Source of the DNA: Kribbella sp. NBC_00382 | GTDB taxonomy: Bacteria > Actinomycetota > Actinomycetes > Propionibacteriales > Kribbellaceae | NCBI RefSeq assembly: GCF_036067295.1 | Contig: NZ_CP107954.1 | Coordinates: forward strand, 2,604,001-2,668,000 | Length of the DNA: 64,000 nt | Direction: 5' to 3' | In this document: piece after piece, positions 52,801-60,779 of the stretch | How positions within the stretch are numbered: the first letter of the stretch is position 1 | Layout of the letters: each line of letters opens with the position of its first letter | Notes under the pieces: model-generated | Told to the model about the DNA's origin: nothing | Database searches by the model: none | The model's input: the letters and a program-made list of their open reading frames with translations, nothing else | Program-made: the position numbers and the translations under genes

Positions 52801-53823
52801 GCACCGACGCCAGGCAATGGCATCGACTCGTCCGACTACAAGTACCAGACCCCGTACGGCGAGATCGCCAGCCGCTGGAAGGGAACGACCGAATACGGCC
52901 TGACGCTCGACGTGACCGTGCCCGCCAACACGACGGCGACCGTACGGATCCCCGCACCGAACGTCGGAGCGGTCACCGAGAGCGGCAACCCGCTGGCCGG
53001 TGCGGACCACGTGAGCAACGTGGTCGATGAGGGCTCGACCGTCGCGATGACGGTTGCCTCAGGCACCTACCGGTTCGTGGTCGAGCCGGCGCCGATCCGG
53101 CTCAGCGCGACCGGTACGCCGGCCGCGGGCGAGCCCGGTACGACCGCCACTGTTTCGGCCGTCGTTAAGAACCGTTCGACCGCCCCGGTCACCGGCAAGC
53201 TCGAGGTGACCGTGCCTGAGGGCTGGACCGCGCCGACGACCGAGCCCGTGACCCTGCCACCAGGCACGCAGACCACGATCACGGCACGTATCGCGGTACC
53301 GCTCGCGGTGAATGCAGGCCCGGTGGCGTTCGGGGTGAAGTTCCTCGACGCCGTCGCACCGTCGATCGGCTTCACCGTGAACGAGTCGCTGGAGCCGGCC
53401 AACGCCATCGACTACGTGGATCTCGGATTGATGGCGTCCGAGTCGGCGCACTCGCTCACGGCCGCGCCGTCGTCGGGGACCACCGTGGAAGCCGGCAGGA
53501 CGCGAAGGTACGCCGGGATGTTCGTGCCGGGCGCCTGGTTCGAGTTCAACCTCGGCATCAAGGCCAACCAACCGTTCGTGATGCGGCTGGTGGAGACCTA
53601 CGACAAGGCGCAGACCAAGGACTACGAGGTCCTTGTCAACGGCAAGGTGGTCAAGCACCGGGTGATCAGCAGCCCGGGCGCCGGACTGCAGACGTACCAG
53701 TTCGTGGTCGACGACCCGACGCTGCTCACCAATCCGACCGTCCGGGTCAGGATCCAGCACAACGCGACCGCCTCGGGCTACGACCCGTCGATCGCGGACG
53801 TCTGGTCGCTGCCGAAACCCTGA
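49876..53823 (+). CDS. Secreted alpha-L-rhamnosidase, GH78
   Basis: 1315 residues. A Sec signal peptide (MSLRLRIGSLLAAAVLVTPL, cleavage near ATAA) is followed by an FnIII-like domain (PRLSWQL...SAWSTVATFET), a concanavalin-like insert (about 170-290) and the Bac_rhamnosid N domain (YELSLNGQKVGDQHLAPGWT). The (alpha/alpha)6 catalytic barrel has PTDTPARDERMGWTGDINVF and SWGYEIGKGATTVWERWNS with the catalytic Glu residues. C-terminal beta domains (NEW3-like PAAGEPGTTATVSAVVKN and a last sandwich ending SIADVWSLPKP) follow. It cleaves terminal rhamnose from plant glycans, feeding the importer encoded upstream. GAGGAG nine bases before the ATG. No obvious TTGAAA operator was found nearby. Confidence 0.93.
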   Translation: MSLRLRIGSLLAAAVLVTPLLPATAAPPPAAAPTAAANPAAGPTTVTGLRTNSLTNPLGIAPGAPRLSWQLDGTRRGTAQTKYEVHVASTAGKTADPDIWNSGVVTSDRSVDVPYAGPALTPYTQYFWQVRVWDDTGTPSAWSTVATFETANLKPEDWQGDWIGADNQPGAEWTDYTIDADVTLTKDALGFFFRGRGGNGYMWQLNQENDARPTLRPHLKQSTGYTLLGEIPLTGVNLKQRNHLKITIAGHTITTWINNTQVDQRDRSDHDAPGLVGFRTNGVEAGVVHTLKVTNAAGKTLIDTAFAKGDQTFPDGTVLATGGLEVKGNTDLWLPGKAVPVFRKSITLPKKVAKARMYAAAQGIYELSLNGQKVGDQHLAPGWTDYAHRIQSQSYDVTKLVAKGSNTIGAEVANGWFAGNVAMFGSNKYGSQTALSAQLRVTYTDGTTDVFATDPTWETAPGAVQAADLLNGETYDARKTPTDWTPVQVRPSATSKLAQQTDQPVRVTGELAAKAIASPTPGVYLYDLGQNMVGVGKFQLTGTPGQTVKIRYGEVLNPDGTLYTDNLRSAKATDRYTFATSGPETYQPRFTFHGFRYVELSGLPTAPPASAVTGVVMGTDGAKTSSFITNSALVNKLHSNIVWGQRGNFLSIPTDTPARDERMGWTGDINVFARTAVYNLDSQAFLTKWLQDLRDSQAANGAYASVAPTVPNSFDGGLGNAGWADAGVNVPWTIWQAYGDTSVISQHYDSMRRYVDYLVASSNGLIRGGGDYGDWLNLDDPTPGDLIGTSFIAKGSRQLSQMAAAIGNTADAAKYQKVYEDTKAAFQSRFVAADGTVGTDSQTGYILAFTNDLVPTDKITAAGDHFANTILRRDTHLSTGFLGVDGLLPVLTKIGRSDLAYKLLQNTSYPSWGYEIGKGATTVWERWNSINPDGTFNDVGMNSFNHYAYGAVGEWMYRTLAGVSAAEPGYRKALIAPTPGNGIDSSDYKYQTPYGEIASRWKGTTEYGLTLDVTVPANTTATVRIPAPNVGAVTESGNPLAGADHVSNVVDEGSTVAMTVASGTYRFVVEPAPIRLSATGTPAAGEPGTTATVSAVVKNRSTAPVTGKLEVTVPEGWTAPTTEPVTLPPGTQTTITARIAVPLAVNAGPVAFGVKFLDAVAPSIGFTVNESLEPANAIDYVDLGLMASESAHSLTAAPSSGTTVEAGRTRRYAGMFVPGAWFEFNLGIKANQPFVMRLVETYDKAQTKDYEVLVNGKVVKHRVISSPGAGLQTYQFVVDDPTLLTNPTVRVRIQHNATASGYDPSIADVWSLPKP

Positions 53824-53829
53824 TCGCGT

Positions 53830-53864
53830 GCATCCGTCCGGCGCTCCCAGCGCCGGACGGATGC
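53830..53864. terminator. Bidirectional terminator hairpin
   Basis: A perfect 16-bp stem (arm GCATCCGTCCGGCGCT) with a CCC loop lies between the convergent rhamnosidase and ilvA genes. It abuts the ilvA stop codon. Confidence 0.9.
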
Positions 53865-55136
53865 CTAGATCAGGTAGCGGAACTCGGCCGAATCGGGCTT
53901 GATGCGTTCGATGTCGAGAGGGGCCGCCTCCATCCGGTCGAGCAGACCGGTGAGGTCAGTGGGGCGGCCGATCTCGATGCCGACGAGGGCGACACCGGTC
54001 TCCCGGTTGTTGCGCTTCACGTACTCGAAGAGCGTGATGTCGTCATCAGGCCCGAGAACGCCGTCCAGGAACTGCCGCAAGGCACCCGGCTCCTGGGGAA
54101 ACGTCACCAGGAAGTAGTGCTTGAGTCCCTTGTGGACAAGGGATCGCTCGAGGATCTCGCCGTACCGGCTGACATCGTTGTTTCCACCGGACAGCAGGCA
54201 CACGACAGTCTGGCCCGGCTTGACCTCGACCCCGTTGCCCAGAGCCGCCGCCGACAAGGCGCCGGCGGGCTCGGCGATCAGCCCGTCCGTTTGGTACAGC
54301 TCCAACATCTCCGAGCAGACCAGCCCCTCGGGCACCGACACCATCTCCACCCCAGCGGCCGCAACCAATGGGAGGGTCACGTCACCGACCCGGCGTACCG
54401 CAGCGCCATCCACAAAGCTATCCAGCTGCGGCAGCGTCACAGGCGAGCCGGCAGCCAACGCAGCAGCCATACTCGCCGCGCCACCCGGCTCCACCCCGAC
54501 AACCCGTACGCCGGGATGCCGCTGCGCGAGCCAGGTCGCCACACCCGCGATCAGCCCTCCACCGCCGACGGGCACGACCAGTACGTCGGGCGCCTGGCCG
54601 AGTTGCTCAAGGATCTCGATGGCGACCGTGCCCTGTCCTGCAACGGTTCTGGGGTCGTCGAAGGCGGGGACCAGCGTCGCGCCGGTGGCAGTTGCCTCGG
54701 CCAGAGCGGCTGCGGCCGCATCGTCATAGGTGTCGCCGGTCACGATCACCTCGACCTGCGAACCGCCGAGTGCCGCGATCCTGTCCCGCTTCTGGCGTGG
54801 CGTAGTACGGGGAACGTAGACGCGGCCGTGGACGTCGAGGGTGTTGCACGAATAAGCCAGGCCCTGGCCGTGGTTGCCGGCGCTCGCGCAGACCACGCCG
54901 GCCTTCTTCGCCGCGTCCTCGAGCTGGGCGATCAGGTTGTAGGCGCCGCGGAGCTTGTAGGAACGGCCGATCTGCAGGTCTTCGCGCTTCAGCCAGACGT
55001 CGGCGCCGGTGCGTGCGGAGAGTCGCGGGTTGCGCTGCAGCGGAGTACGGACCGCGATCCCGTCCAGCCGCTCGACCGCGGCCTCGATCTGCTCCGCATC
55101 AACCATGCTTGAAGCAACTGCATGACTCGCCTGCAT
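53865..55136 (-). CDS. ilvA: Threonine ammonia-lyase (threonine dehydratase)
   Basis: 423 residues. The PLP lysine is in QIGRSYKLRGAYNLI, the phosphate-binding loop is VPVGGGGLIAGVATWL, CASAGNHGQGLAYSC is also conserved, and a single ACT-like C-terminal domain (YFLVTFPQEPGALRQFLDGV) ends the protein. It is thus the short TIGR02079-type IlvA. It deaminates threonine to 2-oxobutanoate for isoleucine synthesis. GGAAGGAA precedes the ATG. Two inverted repeats lie in its promoter region. Confidence 0.93.
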   Translation of the reverse strand: MQASHAVASSMVDAEQIEAAVERLDGIAVRTPLQRNPRLSARTGADVWLKREDLQIGRSYKLRGAYNLIAQLEDAAKKAGVVCASAGNHGQGLAYSCNTLDVHGRVYVPRTTPRQKRDRIAALGGSQVEVIVTGDTYDDAAAAALAEATATGATLVPAFDDPRTVAGQGTVAIEILEQLGQAPDVLVVPVGGGGLIAGVATWLAQRHPGVRVVGVEPGGAASMAAALAAGSPVTLPQLDSFVDGAAVRRVGDVTLPLVAAAGVEMVSVPEGLVCSEMLELYQTDGLIAEPAGALSAAALGNGVEVKPGQTVVCLLSGGNNDVSRYGEILERSLVHKGLKHYFLVTFPQEPGALRQFLDGVLGPDDDITLFEYVKRNNRETGVALVGIEIGRPTDLTGLLDRMEAAPLDIERIKPDSAEFRYLI

Positions 55137-55223
55137 GACGTTCCTTCCCGTGCATCTGCACGTTCTTCACCGTTTTGCTCGCTGCACAAGACGCGCCCCG
55201 TCCAGAGTTCGGACCGTACAACA

Positions 55224-55259
55224 CTGTTGCGCAACAGGTCCTTTTTTCATGCGTGAAAC
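55224..55259. promoter_or_regulatory. Palindromes in the ilvA/HIRAN divergent spacer
   Basis: CTGTTGCGCAACAG (55224-55237) is a perfect 14-bp palindrome followed by GTCCTTTTTT. TTTCATGCGTGAAA (55246-55259) is a second inverted repeat. They lie about 90 bp from the ilvA start and 110 bp from the other gene, suitable for an Lrp- or other dimeric regulator of either gene. Confidence 0.55.
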
Positions 55260-55366
55260 TCCTCTGGTGTGGGCAGTCTAGTTCTCATACGCTCACTCGG
55301 TGTAACGGCCAGGGGTCTGGACGGGATGAGCCGAGTAAACCGGTCAACGGGGACTGGAGGGCAGAG

Positions 55367-56233
55367 ATGGAATCGATTCCGTTCAGTCTGTGGGGAGATG
55401 CGTTGTGGTGTGGGCAGGAAGTCGTGCGGGAGGCTCCGCACGAGCAGGCGATCCGTCGCTTGTTTCCTGATCCGATCCCGGCGCGTGGCGCAGACCTGGA
55501 CACCACCGCGGACCTGGTCCCGGAACCGCGGAACCGCTTCGACCCTCGCTCGATCGCTGTTCGGGTGCAGGGAAGTGTGGTCGGCTACTTGCCGAGGGAC
55601 GATGCGCACCGGTACCACCCGGTGTTGTCGGAACTGGTGGCGCAGGGTCTGCAACCGCAGGTCCCTTGCCACCTGTGGGTCAGTGAATGGGAGCCCGCCG
55701 ATTGGGAGGGCAAGGGCGACAACGGCACCGAGTTCCACGCCAGCGTCGCCGTCGCTCTGGGCCAGCCGCACATGCTGGTCCCGGTCAACCTGCCACCGCC
55801 CGGGAGCTACCACCTGCTGCCGCCGGGCAGCGGGATCGTCGTACCGGGCAGTGAGGTCAAGCCGGACGTCCTGACACCGTTCTTCCGGCCGGAAGGCGAG
55901 TGCTGGGCGTACGGGACGATGCACGCCGTCGAGGAGGAGGACGGGTTCCAGGACCGGCATCAGATGGTCGTGGAGATCAGGCTGGACGACGAACCTGTCG
56001 GCCGGCTGAGTCCTCGGCTGAGTGCCGAGTTCCTGCCCGCCATCCACTACCTGGCGGACATGCGTGCCGAGACAGCCACACGAGTCGCCGTTCGCGGCGA
56101 CCGGACCGCATCGGAGGTGATTTTGTACGCAGCTCGGAGTCATGATCTGCCGGCCACTTGGCCGGACGGTCTGACCCGGTCTCCAGTGGCTTCTCCACCC
56201 TGGCACTACTGGGTCGGTAAAGAGGCGAACTGA
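55367..56233 (+). CDS. HIRAN-domain protein
   Basis: 288 residues. The first third contains a HIRAN-like core (PEPRNRFDPRSIAVRVQGSV, VGYLPRDDAHRYHPVLSELV), and a second, weaker copy occurs near 195-240 (DRHQMVVEIRLDDEPVGRLS, PRLSAEFLPAIHYLADM). The HIRAN fold binds DNA 3' ends in SWI2/SNF2 helicases such as HLTF, but bacterial stand-alone proteins are uncharacterised. No helicase or nuclease domain is attached. GGAGGGCAG precedes the ATG. Confidence 0.8.
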   Translation: MESIPFSLWGDALWCGQEVVREAPHEQAIRRLFPDPIPARGADLDTTADLVPEPRNRFDPRSIAVRVQGSVVGYLPRDDAHRYHPVLSELVAQGLQPQVPCHLWVSEWEPADWEGKGDNGTEFHASVAVALGQPHMLVPVNLPPPGSYHLLPPGSGIVVPGSEVKPDVLTPFFRPEGECWAYGTMHAVEEEDGFQDRHQMVVEIRLDDEPVGRLSPRLSAEFLPAIHYLADMRAETATRVAVRGDRTASEVILYAARSHDLPATWPDGLTRSPVASPPWHYWVGKEAN

Positions 56234-56299
56234 TGCCAAGGCGGCCGCGCAGTACTCACCTAAAAGGTGGAGGCGGGTACTGCGGGGCTACCGAGGGGA

Positions 56300-57262
56300 T
56301 CAGAGCTTCTGGCTCAGCAGCTGGAAGATCTCGTCGTGGGCGCCCGGGAGGTCGTCGTGGCCGAGGTCCGGATAGGTGCGGTGCTGCTTCGGGCTGGTGA
56401 GCTTGTTGTAGACCGCGTACTGCGTCGACGGTGGGCAGGTCTGGTCCTCCAGGCCGGAGTAGAGCGTAACTTCGGCCTGGATCCGGGCTGCCAGGTGCTG
56501 TAGGTCGATGTAGCCGAGCGTCGTGAACACCTCCTGCTCGCGCAGGTGCCTGGGGTCGCGCTTCTTGAACCAGGTGGTGATCTCGTTGTACGGGCCCTTG
56601 TCGAGGTTGAGTTCCCACGCGCGCTGGTAGTCGGCCAGGAAAGGGAACACGGCCGCCGTGTACTTGACGGTCGGCGTCAGCGCCGCGGCGACCAGGCTGA
56701 GGCCGCCGCCCTGGCTCCAGCCGGTCGTACCGATCCGTGCGGCGTCGACCCCGGGCAGGGCGCTGACGATGTCGACGAGCCGGCGGGTGTCCAGGAAGAC
56801 GTGCCGGTACAGCAACGACTCTGGGCCGCCGTCCAGGCCCTCGACGAGGTGGTTGCGTAGCGAGAAGCTGTTGGGCTGCTGCGACTCGCTCCGGTACGCG
56901 ACTTGCTCCCGTACGTCCAGAGCCGCGACGGTGAACCCGCGGGCGGCGTACGGGAGCAGGTCGACCCAGTTCGGCTGCTCACCGCCGTACCCGTGGAACA
57001 TCAGTACCGCGGGGCCCTCTGGGTTGTGCGGGCGGAGCACCTTGGCGTGCACGCGGTAGCCGCCGGTGCCGGTGAAGTAGAGGTGCTCGGCCGTCGCGAA
57101 CGGCAGCGGGAAGTCGGTCGCCGGGGCGAACTCGGTCTCCGGGTCGGTCGCCGCGAGCTCGGCCAGCGACTTCTCCCAGAACTCGTCGAAATCGGCCGGC
57201 CGGGGATTGGTCCCCTGGTAGGCGAGCAGTTCCTCGGACGACATCTCGAACGACAGCACGGT
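56300..57262 (-). CDS. Acetylxylan esterase / cephalosporin-C deacetylase family (CE7)
   Basis: 320 residues. NPRPADFDEFWEKSLAELAA is the typical N terminus, then VLMFHGYGGEQPNWVDLLPY, nucleophile TTGWSQGGGLSLVAAAL, acid in LYSGLEDQTCPPSTQYAVYN and His in YPDLGHDDLPG, all as in CE7. The LDVRGQGG oxyanion motif reads LDVREQVAYR, an atypical variant. No signal peptide, hence it probably acts on imported acetylated oligosaccharides. GTG 57262 is chosen for the GGAG site upstream. Confidence 0.87.
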   Translation of the reverse strand, partial: TVLSFEMSSEELLAYQGTNPRPADFDEFWEKSLAELAATDPETEFAPATDFPLPFATAEHLYFTGTGGYRVHAKVLRPHNPEGPAVLMFHGYGGEQPNWVDLLPYAARGFTVAALDVREQVAYRSESQQPNSFSLRNHLVEGLDGGPESLLYRHVFLDTRRLVDIVSALPGVDAARIGTTGWSQGGGLSLVAAALTPTVKYTAAVFPFLADYQRAWELNLDKGPYNEITTWFKKRDPRHLREQEVFTTLGYIDLQHLAARIQAEVTLYSGLEDQTCPPSTQYAVYNKLTSPKQHRTYPDLGHDDLPGAHDEIFQLLSQKL

Positions 57263-57310
57263 CTCCGGACTCCCCTTTGTCAAGTCTTTGTCAGGTCAAA
57301 CAATCGACCC

Positions 57311-57769
57311 TTATTCTGCGGGGTCGGCGGTCTCCGCGGCAGTGCCGTCCCAGATCGTGTAACCGTTGGCCTTGTTGAGCCGCTCGCGCAGCTCGGCCTC
57401 GAGCTTGTCCAGCCGCGCCGGCGCTAGCCATTGCACGGGGATGAGGACGGAGTGCTCCTCCTGCTTGGTTCGCAGGACGATCGCCTGGCCCTGCGTGGTA
57501 CCGGTCCGGCCGACTGCGGTGATATCGGTCCACGCGGTCCGCAGCCCGCGTACCTGGACGTCATCAGAGCCCAGCCTCAGCAGCACCGGCGGCCGGGCGA
57601 GGATCCACAGCCCGGCCAGCACCACGAGCCCACCGAGTACGCCGAACACAGCCACCGCCGCGTCCGGCACCCCGACCCCCCAAAGCACCGCCGCCACGCC
57701 AAGCAGCATCACCCCAGCAGCCGGAACCCCAAGAAACCGACCCGGCCGCATCCGGTACGTCGTACGCAT
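57311..57769 (-). CDS. Two-helix membrane protein with PH-like domain
   Basis: 152 residues: MRPGRFLGVPAAGVMLLGVA and VAVFGVLGGLVVLAGLWILA are two membrane helices, followed by a cytoplasmic bPH-like domain (PVLLRLGSDDVQVRGLRTAW, DITAVGRTGTTQGQAIVLRT). Function unknown. The upstream bases are G-rich (GGGGGG) before the ATG. Confidence 0.7.
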   Translation of the reverse strand: MRTTYRMRPGRFLGVPAAGVMLLGVAAVLWGVGVPDAAVAVFGVLGGLVVLAGLWILARPPVLLRLGSDDVQVRGLRTAWTDITAVGRTGTTQGQAIVLRTKQEEHSVLIPVQWLAPARLDKLEAELRERLNKANGYTIWDGTAAETADPAE

Positions 57770-57825
57770 CCCCCCAGGATCTCAACCCCCACCGCCGACT
57801 CAGCTGGCGGGTCCGGTCGAGTCCG

Positions 57826-59403
57826 TCAGTTGCCGGTCTGGGTGGGGTCGTAGGCGCAGGCGTCGGCGAGGTTCTGCGGCTCGCCGGCCGGGGGCTTCAC
57901 GGTCGTCGTCTTCTTGCCCGGCTTCTTCGTCGTCGAGGAAGACGGCTTGCCGGACGGGGTCGAGGCGACCGGCTTGGTCTTCGGCTGAATCGCCTTCTGG
58001 ACCAGCTCGCGCATCGCCTCGTAGTCCGGGTTCTGGCCGGTCGGGAAGTTCTTCGACTTGTCCAGGTCGACGTTGGTGACGTTGGCGTTCTTCACCTTGA
58101 GGCCGAGCTCGATGAAGTCTCCCAGGATGTCGCCCGGGATGTCGGTGCGCAGCAGCTGCTTGCCGGCGGCGGCGATCTGGTTGTAGCTCGTCACCAGGGC
58201 GGCCGGGCTCGCGCTGTTCACCAAGGCGTGGATCGTGCAGCGCTGCCGCTCCTGCCGGGACGGGTCGCTCAGGCCGTACCGGCCGCGGGCGAACCAGAGG
58301 GCGTCGTGGCCGTTGAGCTTCTGGTTGGGGCCGGGCTGCAGGTAGCCGGACGGCTTGCGGGCCGTGTTCGAACCCGGGCCGGCGCCGTAGTCGCCGCCGA
58401 TCGGCACCTTGTAGTTGATGTTGACGGTGATCCCGCCGAGGGCGTCGATGATCTGCTCGAAGCCCTTGAGGTTGACCTGCATGTAGTAGTCGATGTCGAG
58501 ACCGAGGGCCGCGCCGGCCGACAGCTTGAGCACGTCCGCGCCCATGTTGTCGGTCGCGCCCAGCAGGCCCGGGTACTTCTTCGGGATGTTGTCGTACATC
58601 GAGTCCAGGTAGTACTCCGGCTGCTCGGCCGGGCCGCTCGGGTCGTAGTACCCGTCGGGGAACTTCTCGTGCAGCGGGGAGTCCTCGGGGAACGGCATCC
58701 GCATCCAGTTCCGGCTGAGCGAGATCAGCGCGGTGTCACCGGTCTTGGTGTCGATACTGGCGACGATCACCGTGTCGGTCCGGGTGCCTTCGCGGCCGAC
58801 GCCGTCGTCGGCGCCGAGCAGGACGATGTTGAGCCGGGGCTTCTTGGCCCACGGGTCCTTCTTGTCGACGTTCGGCCGGGTGGCGCTCTTGGAGTCCTTC
58901 TCGGACTTGAAGACGCTGCCGACCAGGTCGCGCTGGGCCATCACGGTCTGCGCGGCGAAGGTGGTCGGGACGGCGATACCGAAACAGAGCAGGCCCACGA
59001 AGGCTGAACCGGTGAACCGGCCGACCGAGGTCAGGCTGATCGGGCGGAGCAGCTTGTGGGACGAGACGACGATGCAGATCCAGATCAAGCCCATCACCAG
59101 GACGCCGCCGGTGGCCAGCAGCAGCCGGCTCGGGTTGACGGCGAGGTCGACGATGGCGCCACGCTGGGTGAGGGCCACGTACGCGGCGAGCAGCAGCAGG
59201 CCGGCGTACAGGGTGATCACGAACGCACCGAGCTTCTTACGGCCGCCCAGGACGAAACCGAGGCCGGGGATCAGAGCACTGACCAGGGTCAGGCCGAGGG
59301 CCTTGGAGACGGTCCGGCTGCGGTAGGCGCGCTGGGCGCGTTGCCGGGACCGGTTGGCGCGAGGCGCGGACCTGCGTCCAGCTGCGCGAGTACTCCGCGT
59401 CAT
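57826..59403 (-). CDS. LytR-CpsA-Psr (LCP) cell-wall glycopolymer ligase
   Basis: 525 residues. A basic cytoplasmic N terminus is followed by four membrane helices (about 35-150) and an extracytoplasmic LCP domain: LNIVLLGADDGVGREGTRTD, TVIVASIDTKTGDTALISLS, RNWMRMPFP, YYMQVNLKGFEQIIDALGGI, ALWFARGRYGLSDPSRQERQ with the conserved Arg/Asp of the pyrophosphatase site. A Lys/Ser/Thr/Pro tail ends it. It attaches teichoic-acid-like or other polymers to peptidoglycan. AGGGAACGGAG precedes the ATG. Confidence 0.93.
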   Translation of the reverse strand: MTRSTRAAGRRSAPRANRSRQRAQRAYRSRTVSKALGLTLVSALIPGLGFVLGGRKKLGAFVITLYAGLLLLAAYVALTQRGAIVDLAVNPSRLLLATGGVLVMGLIWICIVVSSHKLLRPISLTSVGRFTGSAFVGLLCFGIAVPTTFAAQTVMAQRDLVGSVFKSEKDSKSATRPNVDKKDPWAKKPRLNIVLLGADDGVGREGTRTDTVIVASIDTKTGDTALISLSRNWMRMPFPEDSPLHEKFPDGYYDPSGPAEQPEYYLDSMYDNIPKKYPGLLGATDNMGADVLKLSAGAALGLDIDYYMQVNLKGFEQIIDALGGITVNINYKVPIGGDYGAGPGSNTARKPSGYLQPGPNQKLNGHDALWFARGRYGLSDPSRQERQRCTIHALVNSASPAALVTSYNQIAAAGKQLLRTDIPGDILGDFIELGLKVKNANVTNVDLDKSKNFPTGQNPDYEAMRELVQKAIQPKTKPVASTPSGKPSSSTTKKPGKKTTTVKPPAGEPQNLADACAYDPTQTGN

Positions 59404-59636
59404 GGCTCCGTTCCCTGATCGACGACGTGGCGGCGTGCGGGACCGTCAGAGTAGGTCCCTCTTACTCAGACGCCGACACGGCCTCCTTGGTTGACGTCAG
59501 TTACGACCCCCGTCGATTCGGCCAGGTTACAGGGGAACGGAACCCGCCCCCAAGACGGCCATCCGGCCCCACTTTGCTGCCGGGCCGGTTGTCCGGATAG
59601 TCTTGGCCGTCGTCGCATCGCAGTCGGATGCGCGGA

Positions 59637-59726
59637 GGAGGCGTCGCCTAGTCCGGTCGATGGCGCCCGCCTGCTAAGCGGGTTGAGGGTAATCCCCTCT
59701 CGAGGGTTCAAATCCCTCCGCCTCCG
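59637..59726 (+). tRNA. tRNA-Ser (anticodon GCU)
   Basis: 90-nt class II tRNA. The acceptor GGAGGCG/CGCCTCC (59637-59643 with 59719-59725) has discriminator G. The anticodon arm CCCGC-CTGCTAA-GCGGG presents GCU. The long variable arm and T arm GAGGG-TTCAAAT-CCCTC are intact. CCA is not encoded. Confidence 0.96.
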
Positions 59727-59734
59727 CAGTACCC

Positions 59735-59768
59735 GAGAGCCGCCCAGCCGCAAGGCGAGGCGGCTCTC
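59735..59768 (+). terminator. Terminator after tRNA-Ser(GCU)
   Basis: GAGAGCCGCC (59735-59744) pairs exactly with GGCGGCTCTC (59759-59768); TGCTTTCC follows. It starts nine bases after the tRNA. Confidence 0.8.
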
Positions 59769-59810
59769 TGCTTTCCCGCCCCCACCAGCTCCACCGCTTT
59801 CCCGCCCCAC

Positions 59811-59888
59811 CGGCTCCACGGCTCGCCCGAGCCCGCCGGCTCCACGGCTCGCCCGAGCCCGCCGGCTCCACGGCTTGCCCGAGCCGCC
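59811..59888. repeat. Three 26-bp tandem repeats
   Basis: CGGCTCCACGGCTCGCCCGA plus GCCCGC repeats with exact 26-bp period at 59811, 59837 and 59863 (last copy slightly diverged). They are within the gene-free spacer 59770-60779. Confidence 0.85.
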
Positions 59889-59952
59889 AAGCCCATGGCG
59901 CGACCAGCCACGTCAGCCCACCCGATCGCCCAGCCGCCTCCCGCCACACCTC

Positions 59953-60754
59953 GTGGCGCCTGGCGCCACCCCGGCCCCGGACCGCCACGACACACCAAGC
60001 ACGACATCAACCCACAAGCGACCCGACCCTGAGCCCGCACTTCGCTCACGCTGCAGGAGGAATGTGAGTAGGCGTGTGATGACCGCCCGCCCCGCGCCCC
60101 CTCGGCTTCCCCCCGACGCTGACGCCAACGGCCGCTTGGGGCAGGGCTCTCGTGCCTACCAGCAGGAGGCAGCCAGAGTTACCACCCAGGCCGAGGTACG
60201 CGCAGCGCCACGAGCCGGACGGCGTAGGCCGACCGTGGGGCGAGCAGTATGTTCCTGACGGCAGGTGGCTCTGCCGGGTCGTCGCACTCGCTGCAATCGT
60301 CGGCACGTCTGGTCCGGGATATGCCCGAGGTGACACCTCCGCCTCCAGGGCTGATCGGCATCGAAGGGGTCGATGTCGTCAGCATCAAGGCGTGGGCGAG
60401 GTGGCGCCCAGCGCCACGAGCTAGGGACGGGGGCGGAGCTGCACCTGTGACCACCACCCATGCCCGCGTCGACGGCGTCGGCGATCGTCGAACCACCGGT
60501 GGCTCGGGTGCTGCGCTGATCGACGCCTCTGGTCTGGGGACAGGCCCGGGGTGACCACATTCACCTCCAGGGCTGACCGCGCCAAAGGAGGTCGACGCCG
60601 TCAGCATCCAGGCGGAGCGAGGTGGCGCTCGGCGCCACGAGCTGGCGATGGCGGGGCATGCATGGGGTGGTTACGTTCGCTCATGGGCTGGTCGGCATCG
60701 AAGGGGTTGATGTCGTCAGCATCCAGGTGGAGGCGAGGTGGCGCGCAGCGCCAT
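59953..60754. repeat. Dispersed repeat family with GTGGCGC-N3-GCGCCAC hairpin
   Basis: The gene-free 1-kb spacer holds the exact hairpin GTGGCGCNNNGCGCCAC at 59953-59969, 60401-60417 and 60622-60638. A one-mismatch copy lies at 60738-60754 and a decayed one near 60196-60211. The last three full copies are embedded in about 120-bp diverged repeats that also share ATGTCGTCAGCATC, GAGGTGGCGC and CCACGAGC blocks (about 60309-60431, 60530-60653, 60654-60771). No credible gene is present. Confidence 0.7.
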
Positions 60755-60779
60755 GAGCCTGTGTACGGCGGGCTGGTGG

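Noticed and set aside
59770..60779. Coding frames across the hairpin-repeat spacer
   Set aside because: Frames on both strands are short or repeat-derived, lack family similarity, and break between repeat copies.
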